Positions 1 to 5,367 are shown, numbered from the stretch's first letter. The stretch: DNA of 8,935 nucleotides from Syntrophomonadaceae bacterium (GCA_030526885.1 JAUNBV010000047.1:1-8935), one strand, 5' to 3'. Made by a program: numbers and translations. The notes: generated by a model not told the origin, from the letters alone.

Positions 1-47
1 AAATCAACGATGGCTTGTTCATCGTCTACCACCAGAATATGGTTCAT
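1..47 (-). CDS. Response regulator, N-terminal 15 codons only (cut by window edge)
   Basis: The minus strand reads an ATG at 47 followed by MNHILVVDDEQAIVD and runs off the window. A hydrophobic beta strand followed by the acidic pair D-D-E is the signature of the first strand and acidic pocket of a CheY-like receiver domain. A strong ribosome binding site, AGGAGG, lies 7 bases upstream of the ATG (55-60). The gene follows the sensor kinase stop at 134 in the same direction, so it is probably the third or later gene of the same regulatory cluster. The output domain lies outside the window, so its subfamily cannot be told. Confidence 0.85.
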   Translation of the reverse strand, partial: MNHILVVDDEQAIVD

Positions 48-97
48 TGTGCCACCTCCTTTGCCGTATGAGGATACATAATAGTAGCATCATTTTT

Positions 98-120
98 GCA
101 TCGCGCTTTTGGCGTGATGC
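98..120. other. Hairpin between sensor kinase and second response regulator
   Basis: Nine-base arms GCATCGCGC and GCGTGATGC enclose a five-base loop and pair with a single mismatch. It lies in the 86-base gap between the kinase stop (134) and the next response regulator start (47). Neither strand has a T-run after the stem in the right place, so it does not look like a standard intrinsic terminator. It could be an RNA-processing or stabilising structure, or a binding site, between two operon parts. Confidence 0.4.
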
Positions 121-133
121 AATTATGTTTGGC

Positions 134-1318
134 CTAAGTAGAGAACTGTGCCGTAACCTTTGCGCCCATTCCGGAAGCGTTCTCCAAACGGAGTTGGCCG
201 CCGTGCTTTTCGCACAGCGTCCGACAGATGTGCAGGCCCAAGCCGAAGTGATGGGCTTGCTTTTCTCCATGACCGCTGTAATAGGGGTGAGATGCTTTTG
301 CCATATCCTTTTCCGAAAAGCCCTTGCCGTCGTCCGTGACCGAAATGGAAAACACGCCCGTCCCACGGGTGCAGCTTATTATAACTTTGGATTTCGCAAA
401 GCGAATGGCGTTGCCCATAAGGTTCTCATACACTTGTATCACGGCGGCAGGGTCGATGTGCAGCGTATCGTCCGTAATGGGCGCTTCAAAGGCGCAGGAT
501 AAGTTGCCGCCTTGGCAGAGGATCGCCGCCGACTCCCGCAAGTGCCCTAAAAAATCAGCGGAGGCAACATCTTCTTTCTCAATGGACAAATCCTCTAACT
601 TTTGCACGGTGTTCATGCTGTCAACGAACTGCTCCAAACGGGAAACATGGGTGGACATGGTTTTCACCGTTTCCAGCACTTCATCGGGCGGGAGCTTGTT
701 TTCGGGGAGATACTTGACCAGCATATCAGAATAGCCCTTTAAGACGGCGATAGGCGTTCTCAAATCGTGGGTGTATGCGTCGTTGAGTTGCTTACGCTCG
801 TCAATCATGTGGAGCATCCTTTTGTTATTCTCGTCCAGCGCGTTCCGCATTTTCTCAAAAGCGCTGCACAGCTTCGCCATTTCATCCGAGCCGGAATAAT
901 CCAGAGTGAAATCCAGCTCGCTCTCCGCAATCCTCGCCGAGGCGTTGCCGAGCAAAGACAAAGGTCGCTTTAATTTGGTGAGATAGAAGAAAAGACCTCC
1001 AGCCATAACGCAGACCGAGTACCAAAAGAGCGCGGCATATTTTTTTACAAAAGTATAGATCCGGTAATCCCTCGCGTCCTTGTCCGTGTAATCCTCATAA
1101 TGAAAATCAACATTATAGCGAACAGTCGCCGCGCCGTTTAGCGCATTTTCTTCTATCTCGCCGGTCAGATATTTGTTCTGTATTTCATCGGCTCTGTGCG
1201 CGGCAGTTTCTTCTGTATGCCGCGTAGCAAAGGCAGCAATCAGTATGACGATTATAATTGTCAGAAAAAGCGCCAGCCACAAGGGGATGCTCTGATACCA
1301 TTTCTTTATTTTGTCCAT
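134..1318 (-). CDS. Membrane sensor histidine kinase (HAMP, HisKA, HATPase_c)
   Basis: This is a 394-residue sensor kinase that should autophosphorylate on a histidine and pass the phosphate to the response regulator encoded just upstream. Visible in order: a first membrane helix at about 11-31, a short extracytoplasmic segment at 32-93, a second membrane helix at about 94-113, a HAMP-like linker at 114-166, the H-box H-D-L-R-T-P with H184, the N-box E-N-L-M-G-N (N299, N303), the G1 box D-D-G-K-G (329-333) and the G2 box F-G-L-G-L (358-362). All catalytic motifs are intact. The ATG at 1318 is preferred to an in-frame start 14 codons upstream because MDKIKKW is a natural N-terminus and a G-rich ribosome site precedes it. 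The start overlaps the regulator's stop by 13 bases, which indicates translational coupling. The extracytoplasmic loop of only about 60 residues resembles kinases that sense the membrane or envelope, but the stimulus is unknown. Confidence 0.93.
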   Translation of the reverse strand: MDKIKKWYQSIPLWLALFLTIIIVILIAAFATRHTEETAAHRADEIQNKYLTGEIEENALNGAATVRYNVDFHYEDYTDKDARDYRIYTFVKKYAALFWYSVCVMAGGLFFYLTKLKRPLSLLGNASARIAESELDFTLDYSGSDEMAKLCSAFEKMRNALDENNKRMLHMIDERKQLNDAYTHDLRTPIAVLKGYSDMLVKYLPENKLPPDEVLETVKTMSTHVSRLEQFVDSMNTVQKLEDLSIEKEDVASADFLGHLRESAAILCQGGNLSCAFEAPITDDTLHIDPAAVIQVYENLMGNAIRFAKSKVIISCTRGTGVFSISVTDDGKGFSEKDMAKASHPYYSGHGEKQAHHFGLGLHICRTLCEKHGGQLRLENASGMGAKVTAQFST

Positions 1319-1983
1319 TTGTACCCGCTCCCCCAAACCGTCTGAATATAGGGCTTGCATCCTGCCTCGGCAAACTTAGCGCGGATGCGGCTGATATGCT
1401 CCATAATGACCGCAACATCCGTGTTGCTGTCCATATCCCACAAGCTGTCAAAAATGCGGTCTTTGCTGAATAGCTGTCCGGGGTAAGAGGAAAGCAGCTC
1501 AATGATTTGAAATTCCCTGTTCAAAAAGGGAATGAGCGTTCCTTTGAAATAGACCTCCTGCGCCGTGTAGTCAATCACAAGGTCGTCATCAAACTTCGTG
1601 CGGACGGCTTTGCCGTTTTTGCGTTCTTCCCGGCGCAAATGCGCCTCCACCCGTGCGCCCAGCTCGTCGATGGAGAACGGCTTGACGATGTAATCATCCC
1701 CGCCCACCGCAAAGCCTTTCAGCTTGTCCTTGTCCTCGAGGCGGGCGGTCAGAAAGAGGATGGGGCAGGAAACAAAGCTCCGTATCCGGCTGCATACTTC
1801 GATGCCGTCCAAGTCCGGCATATTGATGTCGAGTATGATTAAGTCCGGCTGCTTGCCCGCCTTTTCGATGGCGGTCAGCCCGTTTTCGGCTACCATCACG
1901 CCAAAACCATTCAACTCAAAATACTTTTTGAGCATGGCTCTCATATCGCGTTCGTCGTCTACAATCAATAATGTCTTTGCCAT
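1306..1983 (-). CDS. OmpR/PhoB-family response regulator
   Basis: This is a 225-residue DNA-binding response regulator, the cognate partner of the overlapping downstream kinase. The receiver domain (about 1-115) shows the acidic pair D9-D10, the phosphoacceptor D52 in L-D-I-N-M-P, T79 in F-L-T-A-R, and K101 in V-K-P-F. The C-terminal half (about 128-225) is an OmpR-type winged helix, with the F-L-N-R-E-F-Q-I-I-E-L-L segment, the V-A-V-I-M-E-H-I-S-R-I-R recognition helix and the terminal wing T-V-W-G-S-G-Y-K-W. The ATG at 1983 is chosen because AGGAGG sits 8 bases upstream; the GTG three codons earlier would overlap that site. The layout (small HTH gene, regulator, kinase) is a recurring cluster in clostridial genomes and integrative elements, according to general knowledge. 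The target genes are not identifiable here. Confidence 0.95.
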   Translation of the reverse strand: MAKTLLIVDDERDMRAMLKKYFELNGFGVMVAENGLTAIEKAGKQPDLIILDINMPDLDGIEVCSRIRSFVSCPILFLTARLEDKDKLKGFAVGGDDYIVKPFSIDELGARVEAHLRREERKNGKAVRTKFDDDLVIDYTAQEVYFKGTLIPFLNREFQIIELLSSYPGQLFSKDRIFDSLWDMDSNTDVAVIMEHISRIRAKFAEAGCKPYIQTVWGSGYKWTK

Positions 1984-2200
1984 GTGCCACACCTCCTATC
2001 AAGAGCATACAAGTTAATTCTAAATTATTTCTAACATTTCTTCCTGCGGGCGTCGGCGGGTTTTCCGCGTCCTTTGGTATCAGCCATACGCGGCTAAACC
2101 TAACCGCGCCCGCTATGCGGTTTTCTACGTACAGCTTTTGTACCCTGCGTTCTGAAATATTCCACTTGTCGGCTGCTTCTTTCGCTGAAATGAAATGCAT
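1916..2200 (-). CDS. Small HTH (excisionase/MerR-like) protein, probably frameshifted near its 3' end
   Basis: The first 46 residues, from the ATG at 2200 (MHFISAKEAADKWNISERRV and onward), form a compact winged HTH of the excisionase/MerR-like type, with I-S-A-K-E-A-A as helix 1, N-I-S-E-R-R-V-Q-K-L as the recognition helix, and W-L-I-P-K-D-A-E at the end of the wing. Family members usually end W-x-I-P-x-x-A-E-K-P-A-D followed by basic residues. In this frame the ending is lost and the ORF runs on to 1916, into the response regulator. Adding one A to the AAAA run at 2061-2064 restores D-A-E-K-P-A-D-A-R-R-K-K-C and a TAG at 2031-2033, giving a 56-residue protein ending 47 bases before the regulator. 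The core HTH is intact, so it may still bind DNA. Its upstream region has been replaced four bases before the ATG by a repeat-bounded element, and the ribosome site is weak. An earlier in-frame TTG at 2218 lies inside the element's terminal repeat and is not believed. Confidence 0.7.
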   Translation of the reverse strand: MHFISAKEAADKWNISERRVQKLYVENRIAGAVRFSRVWLIPKDAENPPTPAGRNVRNNLELTCMLLIGGVAHGKDIIDCRRRTRYESHAQKVF

Positions 2201-2203
2201 AGC

Positions 2204-2219
2204 TGGACCTGTTGACAAA
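2204..2219 (+). repeat. Left terminal inverted repeat of the 192-bp element
   Basis: This 16-base arm matches perfectly, in inverted orientation, positions 2380-2395. It ends four bases upstream of the ATG at 2200, so on the minus strand the end of the element supplies the weak AGG of the HTH gene's ribosome site. Confidence 0.8.
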
Positions 2220-2349
2220 CTACCTTTTAAAAATCAAGCAGCTTGTAAATACAATTTCTCACCTTGCGATTTTAAGGATCAGCGTTTTGATAAGAATTTT
2301 AAAGGCTTTATACAGATAGCCCTCACCATGGCCTAACCCCCTTATGAAG

Positions 2350-2358
2350 ATTATACCA
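2350..2358 (-). promoter_or_regulatory. Extended -10 promoter inside the element, reading into the HTH operon
   Basis: On the minus strand TGGTATAAT is a consensus -10 hexamer with the TGn extension. No good -35 lies at the usual distance; the TTGACA of the terminal repeat is 26 bases upstream, which is too far, but extended -10 promoters often do without one. The predicted start near 2343 would give a leader of about 140 bases before the HTH gene's ATG at 2200. The element may therefore be the current promoter of the operon. Confidence 0.45.
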
Positions 2359-2379
2359 TATCGGGAATTATGGAGATGT

Positions 2380-2395
2380 TTTGTCAACAGGTCCA
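2380..2395 (-). repeat. Right terminal inverted repeat of the 192-bp element
   Basis: This is the perfect 16-base inverted copy of positions 2204-2219. Pairing breaks at the next base on both sides (2379 and 2396). Confidence 0.8.
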
Positions 2396-2473
2396 ATATC
2401 TGATACTACCGCCACTCGCACCACGGCACTCTAATCGTTTCTCGCCGCGGGGAGGCATGTTGTCCGGTGTGGG

Positions 2474-2491
2474 CCATTATGCTCATAATGG
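2474..2491. repeat. Perfect 8-bp palindrome with 2-bp centre
   Basis: CCATTATG, CT, CATAATGG is a perfect inverted repeat just past the point where similarity to a GNAT acetyltransferase stops. It may be a relic of another mobile-element end or an operator; nothing in the sequence decides between these. Confidence 0.4.
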
Positions 2492-2494
2492 GTA

Positions 2495-2723
2495 GGAAAA
2501 AACTGACTTTGTGCATTAAATATGAATCTGCAAGACCTTAAAACCGAACAGGATTCTATATTATCGGTTTCGGGCTGTACGATAACCAGTTTGGGTTTGC
2601 ATGGTGCTTGATCTGGGCTAACAATTCTTTAACGATTTCTTTCCCTAAACCCTTCCCGAGATATTCGGCTTCGCCGATCATATAGTCGATACTGTAGGCA
2701 ACGCCGGGCGTAAGCCTCGTCCG
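2495..2723 (-). pseudogene. GNAT N-acetyltransferase remnant (C-terminal half, frameshifted)
   Basis: Read on the minus strand from the codon after the MerR-like gene's stop, the frame gives T-R-L-T-P-G-V-A-Y-S-I-D-Y-M-I-G-E and then Y-L-G-K-G-L-G-K-E-I-V-K-E-L. This is the GNAT acetyl-CoA binding motif (G-x-G-x-G/A) in the style of aminoglycoside 6'-type acetyltransferases. The frame then breaks in A-N-P-N-W. Adding one A at about 2589-2592 restores A-N-P-K-L-V-I-V-Q-P-E-T-D-N-I-E-S-C and then F-I-F-N-A-Q-S-Q-F-F, a typical GNAT C-terminal end. The N-terminal half is absent: an in-frame TAG, the stop of the neighbouring gene, sits directly before the remnant. With no start, half the fold missing and a frameshift, it cannot encode an active enzyme. 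From 2396 to 2495 no coding signal is seen. Confidence 0.8.
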
Positions 2724-3224
2724 CTATTTTCGTTTCAGCGCGGACAGCCATGATTTTTGGCGTTCTTCCTGGTCGCTTTTCACAAGGCGGATTAATTCGT
2801 CCAGGCGTTCCTCGCGGCGTTGTTCCAGGGCGTTAATCTTTTGCTCCAGGGTTTTCAGGCTGGCCTGTAGACGCTCATTCTGTTCCATCAGTTTTTGGTT
2901 TTGCTCGGCGATGCGCTCAGTAGTCTGTCCGATTCTTATGATATCGGGCAGGGCAGGGCGTTCCACCGGCAGGACCGGGGCTTCTTCGGTTTTGGTTTCC
3001 AGATTGTCTAAGGCCATGCGAATGGCGGTGGCGTTTAAGCCTTTTTCTTTTTTCAGCTTCATCACCAGCCGCAAGGTCTCCAGGTCGCTTTCGCTGTACT
3101 GGCGCTCGCCGCGTTCGTTGCGCTTGATTTTCAGCCTCAGGCTGTGCTCCAGATAGCGCAGGGTATATTGTTCTATCATCAGCATTTCCGCGACTTCACC
3201 AATTTTATAATACACTTCCGCCAT
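2724..3224 (-). CDS. MerR-like HTH protein with C-terminal coiled coil
   Basis: This 166-residue protein has a MerR-type winged HTH at about 6-72 (Y-K-I-G-E-V-A-E-M-L, then T-L-R-Y-L-E, R-N-E-R-G-E-R-Q-Y-S, and D-L-E-T-L-R-L-V-M-K-L). A Pro/Glu-rich linker follows at 78-97, then a long charged heptad-like helix at about 98-155 and a basic tail. The layout resembles RacA-like and plasmid-borne MerR/coiled-coil proteins, which bind DNA and self-associate through the coil. No cysteine-based metal site or drug-binding domain is present, so it is not a classical metal or multidrug sensor. The ATG at 3224 is chosen for the GGAGGT about 9 bases upstream; an ATG at 3248 would put that ribosome site inside the gene. 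Just upstream are a mini-ORF, TATCAGG repeats and a hairpin. Its role could be regulation or chromosome/plasmid organisation; the target is unknown. Confidence 0.85.
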   Translation of the reverse strand: MAEVYYKIGEVAEMLMIEQYTLRYLEHSLRLKIKRNERGERQYSESDLETLRLVMKLKKEKGLNATAIRMALDNLETKTEEAPVLPVERPALPDIIRIGQTTERIAEQNQKLMEQNERLQASLKTLEQKINALEQRREERLDELIRLVKSDQEERQKSWLSALKRK

Positions 3225-3255
3225 GCACCTTTTACCTCCCCGCCTCATAAATTGT

Positions 3256-3303
3256 TATCAGGTATGAAGTGAGCTTGTTATCAGGCTGATTGTAAACCTG
3301 ATA
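3256..3303. repeat. Three TATCAGG sites upstream of the MerR-like gene (candidate operator)
   Basis: TATCAGG occurs at 3256-3262 and 3279-3285, each inside an identical 11-mer TTGTTATCAGG, and in inverted form (CCTGATA) at 3297-3303. The last two form an inverted repeat with an 11-base gap. ATCAGGCTGAT at 3280-3290 is also a small palindrome. The position, between the mini-ORF start and the MerR-like gene's start, suits an autoregulatory operator. No -35/-10 pair was clear in this stretch. Confidence 0.45.
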
Positions 3304-3317
3304 CGGGCCGCTACCAT
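3258..3317 (-). CDS. 19-codon mini-ORF (possible leader peptide) upstream of the MerR-like gene
   Basis: The ATG at 3317 is preceded, at 7 bases, by a perfect AAGGAGG (3325-3331), a better ribosome site than that of most full genes here. The frame encodes MVAARIRFTISLITSSLHT and stops at TGA 3258-3260, 33 bases before the MerR-like start codon. The peptide is basic and mildly hydrophobic, with no run of one amino acid that would mark a classical attenuator. It overlaps all three TATCAGG sites. It may be a leader peptide whose translation influences the next gene, or the ribosome site may be a chance match. Confidence 0.35.
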   Translation of the reverse strand: MVAARIRFTISLITSSLHT

Positions 3318-3334
3318 CCTATTCCCTCCTTATA

Positions 3335-3367
3335 TCCGCGGCGCAGAAATGCGCTGCGGACTTTTTG
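3335..3367 (+). terminator. Strong hairpin with T-run, oriented as a plus-strand terminator
   Basis: The arms TCCGCGGCGCA (3335-3345) and TGCGCTGCGGA (3350-3360) pair over 11 positions, with one G-T pair, around a GAAA tetraloop, and are followed by CTTTTTG. This is a textbook intrinsic terminator shape for plus-strand transcription. No plus-strand gene lies upstream, so it would stop antisense transcription or act in the leader of the kinase gene at 3494. On the minus strand the same hairpin would sit just ahead of the AAGGAGG of the mini-ORF, without a T-run. Confidence 0.6.
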
Positions 3368-3493
3368 TCTGCTGCATTTTATTCCGCAGGGGAGCGAACT
3401 ATGCGGTGGCAGGATAATTAACCCGGCGGGGAGAACAAATATTAGCAAAGGTGTTAATAATATATATTGCCATGATGATAATGGGGGGTGCAT

Positions 3494-4204
3494 ATGGTGT
3501 TAAACGAGGTTGTGATGACGCGCGAGGAGTTTGAACGGCTCGACCGCCTGCGGCTGGCGGGGCAGATGGCTGCCTTTATGGCACATGAGGTGCGTAACCC
3601 CATTGCCACCGTCCGGGGGTACTTGCAGTTGCTGCAGGCTGACCCGGAGTGCGCATCGGCGCATGAGCGCTTCGCGGTGATGATAGAGGAGTTGGACCGC
3701 GCCGACGGGGCCCTCACCGAATATCTTCGTGGGGCACGGGAGCAAGGCGGCAGATTTGAGCCTGTGGCGGTCAACAGTATCATAGAGAAACTTTATCCGA
3801 TGCTCAGCGCCGCGGCGCGGGGGGATCAAAAGCTCGTCACCCTTGACCTGCGGGAAACGCCGATGATAAATGCCGATCCCGGGCAGATGCGGCAGCTTTT
3901 GCTGAATCTTATCCGCAACGGATTGGAGGCCATGCCGTGCGGGGGTGCGGTGACGGTGGGAACCTTTTCTAAAAACGATAGGGTCGCTTTATGGGTGAAG
4001 GATGAGGGGCCGGGTATCCCGCCCAAGATATTGGAACTGGCCCGGACAGGACAACCTCTGGTCAGCACCAAGCAAGCCGGAACCGGCTTAGGGCTGGCGA
4101 TTTGCTACGGCATTGCCCACCGCCACCATGCCGTGATCGAGGTGGACACGGGGGCGGGCGGCACCGTATTTAAAGTGTGGTTTGATCGAGTTCAAGCCCC
4201 ATAG
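3494..4204 (+). CDS. Orphan soluble histidine kinase without a sensor domain
   Basis: This 236-residue cytosolic kinase consists almost only of the catalytic core. The HisKA helix pair carries the H-box M-A-H-E-V-R-N-P-I-A-T-V-R-G (H31). The ATPase domain has the N-box L-N-L-I-R-N-G-L-E-A-M (N138, N142), the G1 box D-E-G-P-G (170-174) and the G2 box G-T-G-L-G-L-A (196-202). No membrane helix, PAS or GAF domain precedes it. The H-E-x-R-N-P and R-G-Y-L-Q-L-L pattern is that of the sporulation-kinase/NtrB-like group, so it may feed a phosphorelay such as Spo0F/Spo0A; that is inference. The ATG at 3494 follows GGGGGG at 3483-3488; a GTG at 3488 uses part of that run, and an ATG at 3515 with GAGG upstream is a real alternative. 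There is no response regulator beside it. An AT-rich stretch at about 3440-3470 may hold its promoter. Its 3' end overlaps the convergent capA-like gene by 35 bases. Confidence 0.9.
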   Translation: MVLNEVVMTREEFERLDRLRLAGQMAAFMAHEVRNPIATVRGYLQLLQADPECASAHERFAVMIEELDRADGALTEYLRGAREQGGRFEPVAVNSIIEKLYPMLSAAARGDQKLVTLDLRETPMINADPGQMRQLLLNLIRNGLEAMPCGGAVTVGTFSKNDRVALWVKDEGPGIPPKILELARTGQPLVSTKQAGTGLGLAICYGIAHRHHAVIEVDTGAGGTVFKVWFDRVQAP

Positions 4205-5336
4205 CGCACAGGGTGTCCATGGTAGCGGTATAAACAGATTCGAGCAGGGGGATATCGTCGGCAGTGAGTATGGTCTCGCCGCCGTTTTCAATGGCGGCGA
4301 TGGTAGTGGTGATAGGCAGCGCACGGAAAAGCTGCTTGCCTGAGGCGTTGTAGCGGTGGATGTAGGTGGGGATGAATTCATAACCGCTCAACGCAATGGC
4401 GCCGTCTGCGCCGTCGCGCGTAAACTCTGCGGTGACCATGACGCCGCTGTTGCGCTCGATGCCGTTCTGGCTGCCGATGGAATTGCCCATGGAATATATG
4501 ACCAGTTTGTCCTTGCCGTCCACGGAGATTATTTCCGCCGGTTGGATAACATGGGGGTGGCTGCCAAGGATGAGGTCGGCGCCTGCGGCAAAGAAATCGC
4601 GTGCCCACTGCGTCTGTTCCTCGGTTGGATAGGGGCTGTATTCCACACCCCAGTGTAGCAGCAGTATCACCAGGTCGGCCTGTTCGCGCACGGCGGAGAT
4701 GTCTTCAAGTACCTGGTCTTTGTCCAAATCGTTGAAATACCACGGGGCCGAGGCCGGTATCGGAATACCGTTGGTGCTGTAGCTGTAGGCGAGATAGGCC
4801 AGCTTAAAACCGTTGATTTCCCTTATGTAGGGCGTGGCTTTGGCTTCGGCTGAGGCATTGGTGCCAATGGTGTCCAGCCCCGCGTCCTGCAGCACTTGCA
4901 GGGTGCGCAAGCCGCCTGCCAGCCCGCGGTCCATGCAGTGATTGCCGGCGGTATTAATGAGGTCAAAGCCGGCGTTTTTCAGCGCCGTGGCAAGTTCATC
5001 CGGGCTGTTGAATTGAGGATAGCCGGTGTAGCCGCTCTCCGCACCGGCCAGCGCGCATTCCAGACAGGCGCTGGCATGGTCTGCGGACTCGATATAGAGC
5101 TTTATGGGCTCGTAGAGATGATTGAAATCATACCCGCCGCTGCCGTCGCTGCCGGAGGCGATAACGTTGTTGTGCATCAGGATATCGCCGGTACCCAGAA
5201 TGGTGATACTCTCGTCCGTCGGGCTTTCCGGTTCGACCGCAAGGGGAGGGTCTAGCGCCGGTTCACCTGCGGGAGCCATACAACCGGGCAGCATCAAAAC
5301 CACAAGTGTTGTTAATAACAACATCAATTTTTTCAT
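4170..5336 (-). CDS. CapA-family lipoprotein (poly-gamma-glutamate synthesis type, metallophosphatase fold)
   Basis: This 388-residue protein begins with a lipoprotein signal peptide: M-K-K, a hydrophobic stretch and the lipobox L-P-G-C with C19, followed by a Pro/Glu-rich linker (20-43). The CapA domain follows, with its metal-site-like motifs: G-T-G-D-I-L (D51), L-E-C-A-L (E93), N-T-A-G-N-H-C-M-D-R-G (N132, H133, D136), L-L-H-W-G (H228), G-S-H-P-H (H260, H262) and Y-S-M-G-N. It is therefore likely anchored outside the cell membrane. The family includes CapA/PgsA of poly-gamma-glutamate capsules, but many stand-alone members have unknown substrates. No capB or capC partner is in the window, so a capsule role should not be assumed. 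The start follows AAAGGGG at 8 bases. It has its own promoter and is divergent from the hydratase gene. Confidence 0.9.
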   Translation of the reverse strand: MKKLMLLLTTLVVLMLPGCMAPAGEPALDPPLAVEPESPTDESITILGTGDILMHNNVIASGSDGSGGYDFNHLYEPIKLYIESADHASACLECALAGAESGYTGYPQFNSPDELATALKNAGFDLINTAGNHCMDRGLAGGLRTLQVLQDAGLDTIGTNASAEAKATPYIREINGFKLAYLAYSYSTNGIPIPASAPWYFNDLDKDQVLEDISAVREQADLVILLLHWGVEYSPYPTEEQTQWARDFFAAGADLILGSHPHVIQPAEIISVDGKDKLVIYSMGNSIGSQNGIERNSGVMVTAEFTRDGADGAIALSGYEFIPTYIHRYNASGKQLFRALPITTTIAAIENGGETILTADDIPLLESVYTATMDTLCAMGLELDQTTL

Positions 5337-5367
5337 ATGAACAACCCCTTTGCATCAACTTACGCTT

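Larger units (their letters stand above)
2204..2395. mobile_element. 192-bp MITE-like element or internally deleted insertion sequence
   Basis: The ends are perfect 16-bp inverted repeats: TGGACCTGTTGACAAA at 2204-2219 and its reverse complement at 2380-2395. The interior is more AT-rich than the flanks. No matching direct repeats are seen just outside (left GCATAGC, right ATATCTG), so either the target duplication was lost, the element was left after a deletion, or the family makes none. On the plus strand an open frame ending at TAA 2334-2336 carries F-D-K-N-F-K-G-F-I-Q-I-A, which faintly recalls the C-terminus of DDE transposases. A transposase ending about 44 bases before one inverted repeat would fit an IS that lost most of its gene, but this is inference. 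The element lies immediately upstream of the HTH-regulator-kinase operon. Confidence 0.72.

Noticed and set aside
98..120. Hairpin as an intrinsic terminator for the sensor kinase
   Set aside because: No T-run follows the stem on the minus strand, so it is listed only as a hairpin.
2212..2217. TTGACA in the terminal repeat as a -35 box
   Set aside because: From the left end no -10 lies at 16-18 bases. From the right end the TATAAT is 26 bases away. It is more simply part of the inverted repeat.
1971..2336. Plus-strand 121-codon frame
   Set aside because: Most of it is antisense to the HTH gene and response regulator start. Only its last part, inside the 192-bp element, may be a transposase relic.
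3252..3303. TATCAGG repeats as a CRISPR array
   Set aside because: There are only three 7-base sites, one of them inverted and unevenly spaced, without repeat-spacer structure.
3311..3493. Minus-strand 60-codon frame with a hydrophobic N-terminus
   Set aside because: It has no ribosome site, overlaps the terminator-like hairpin and the mini-ORF's ribosome site, and its composition comes from GC- and T-rich noncoding DNA.
4170..5336. capA-like gene as evidence for a poly-gamma-glutamate capsule locus
   Set aside because: No ligase (CapB) or membrane partner (CapC) genes are nearby; stand-alone CapA-like lipoproteins are widespread with other roles.
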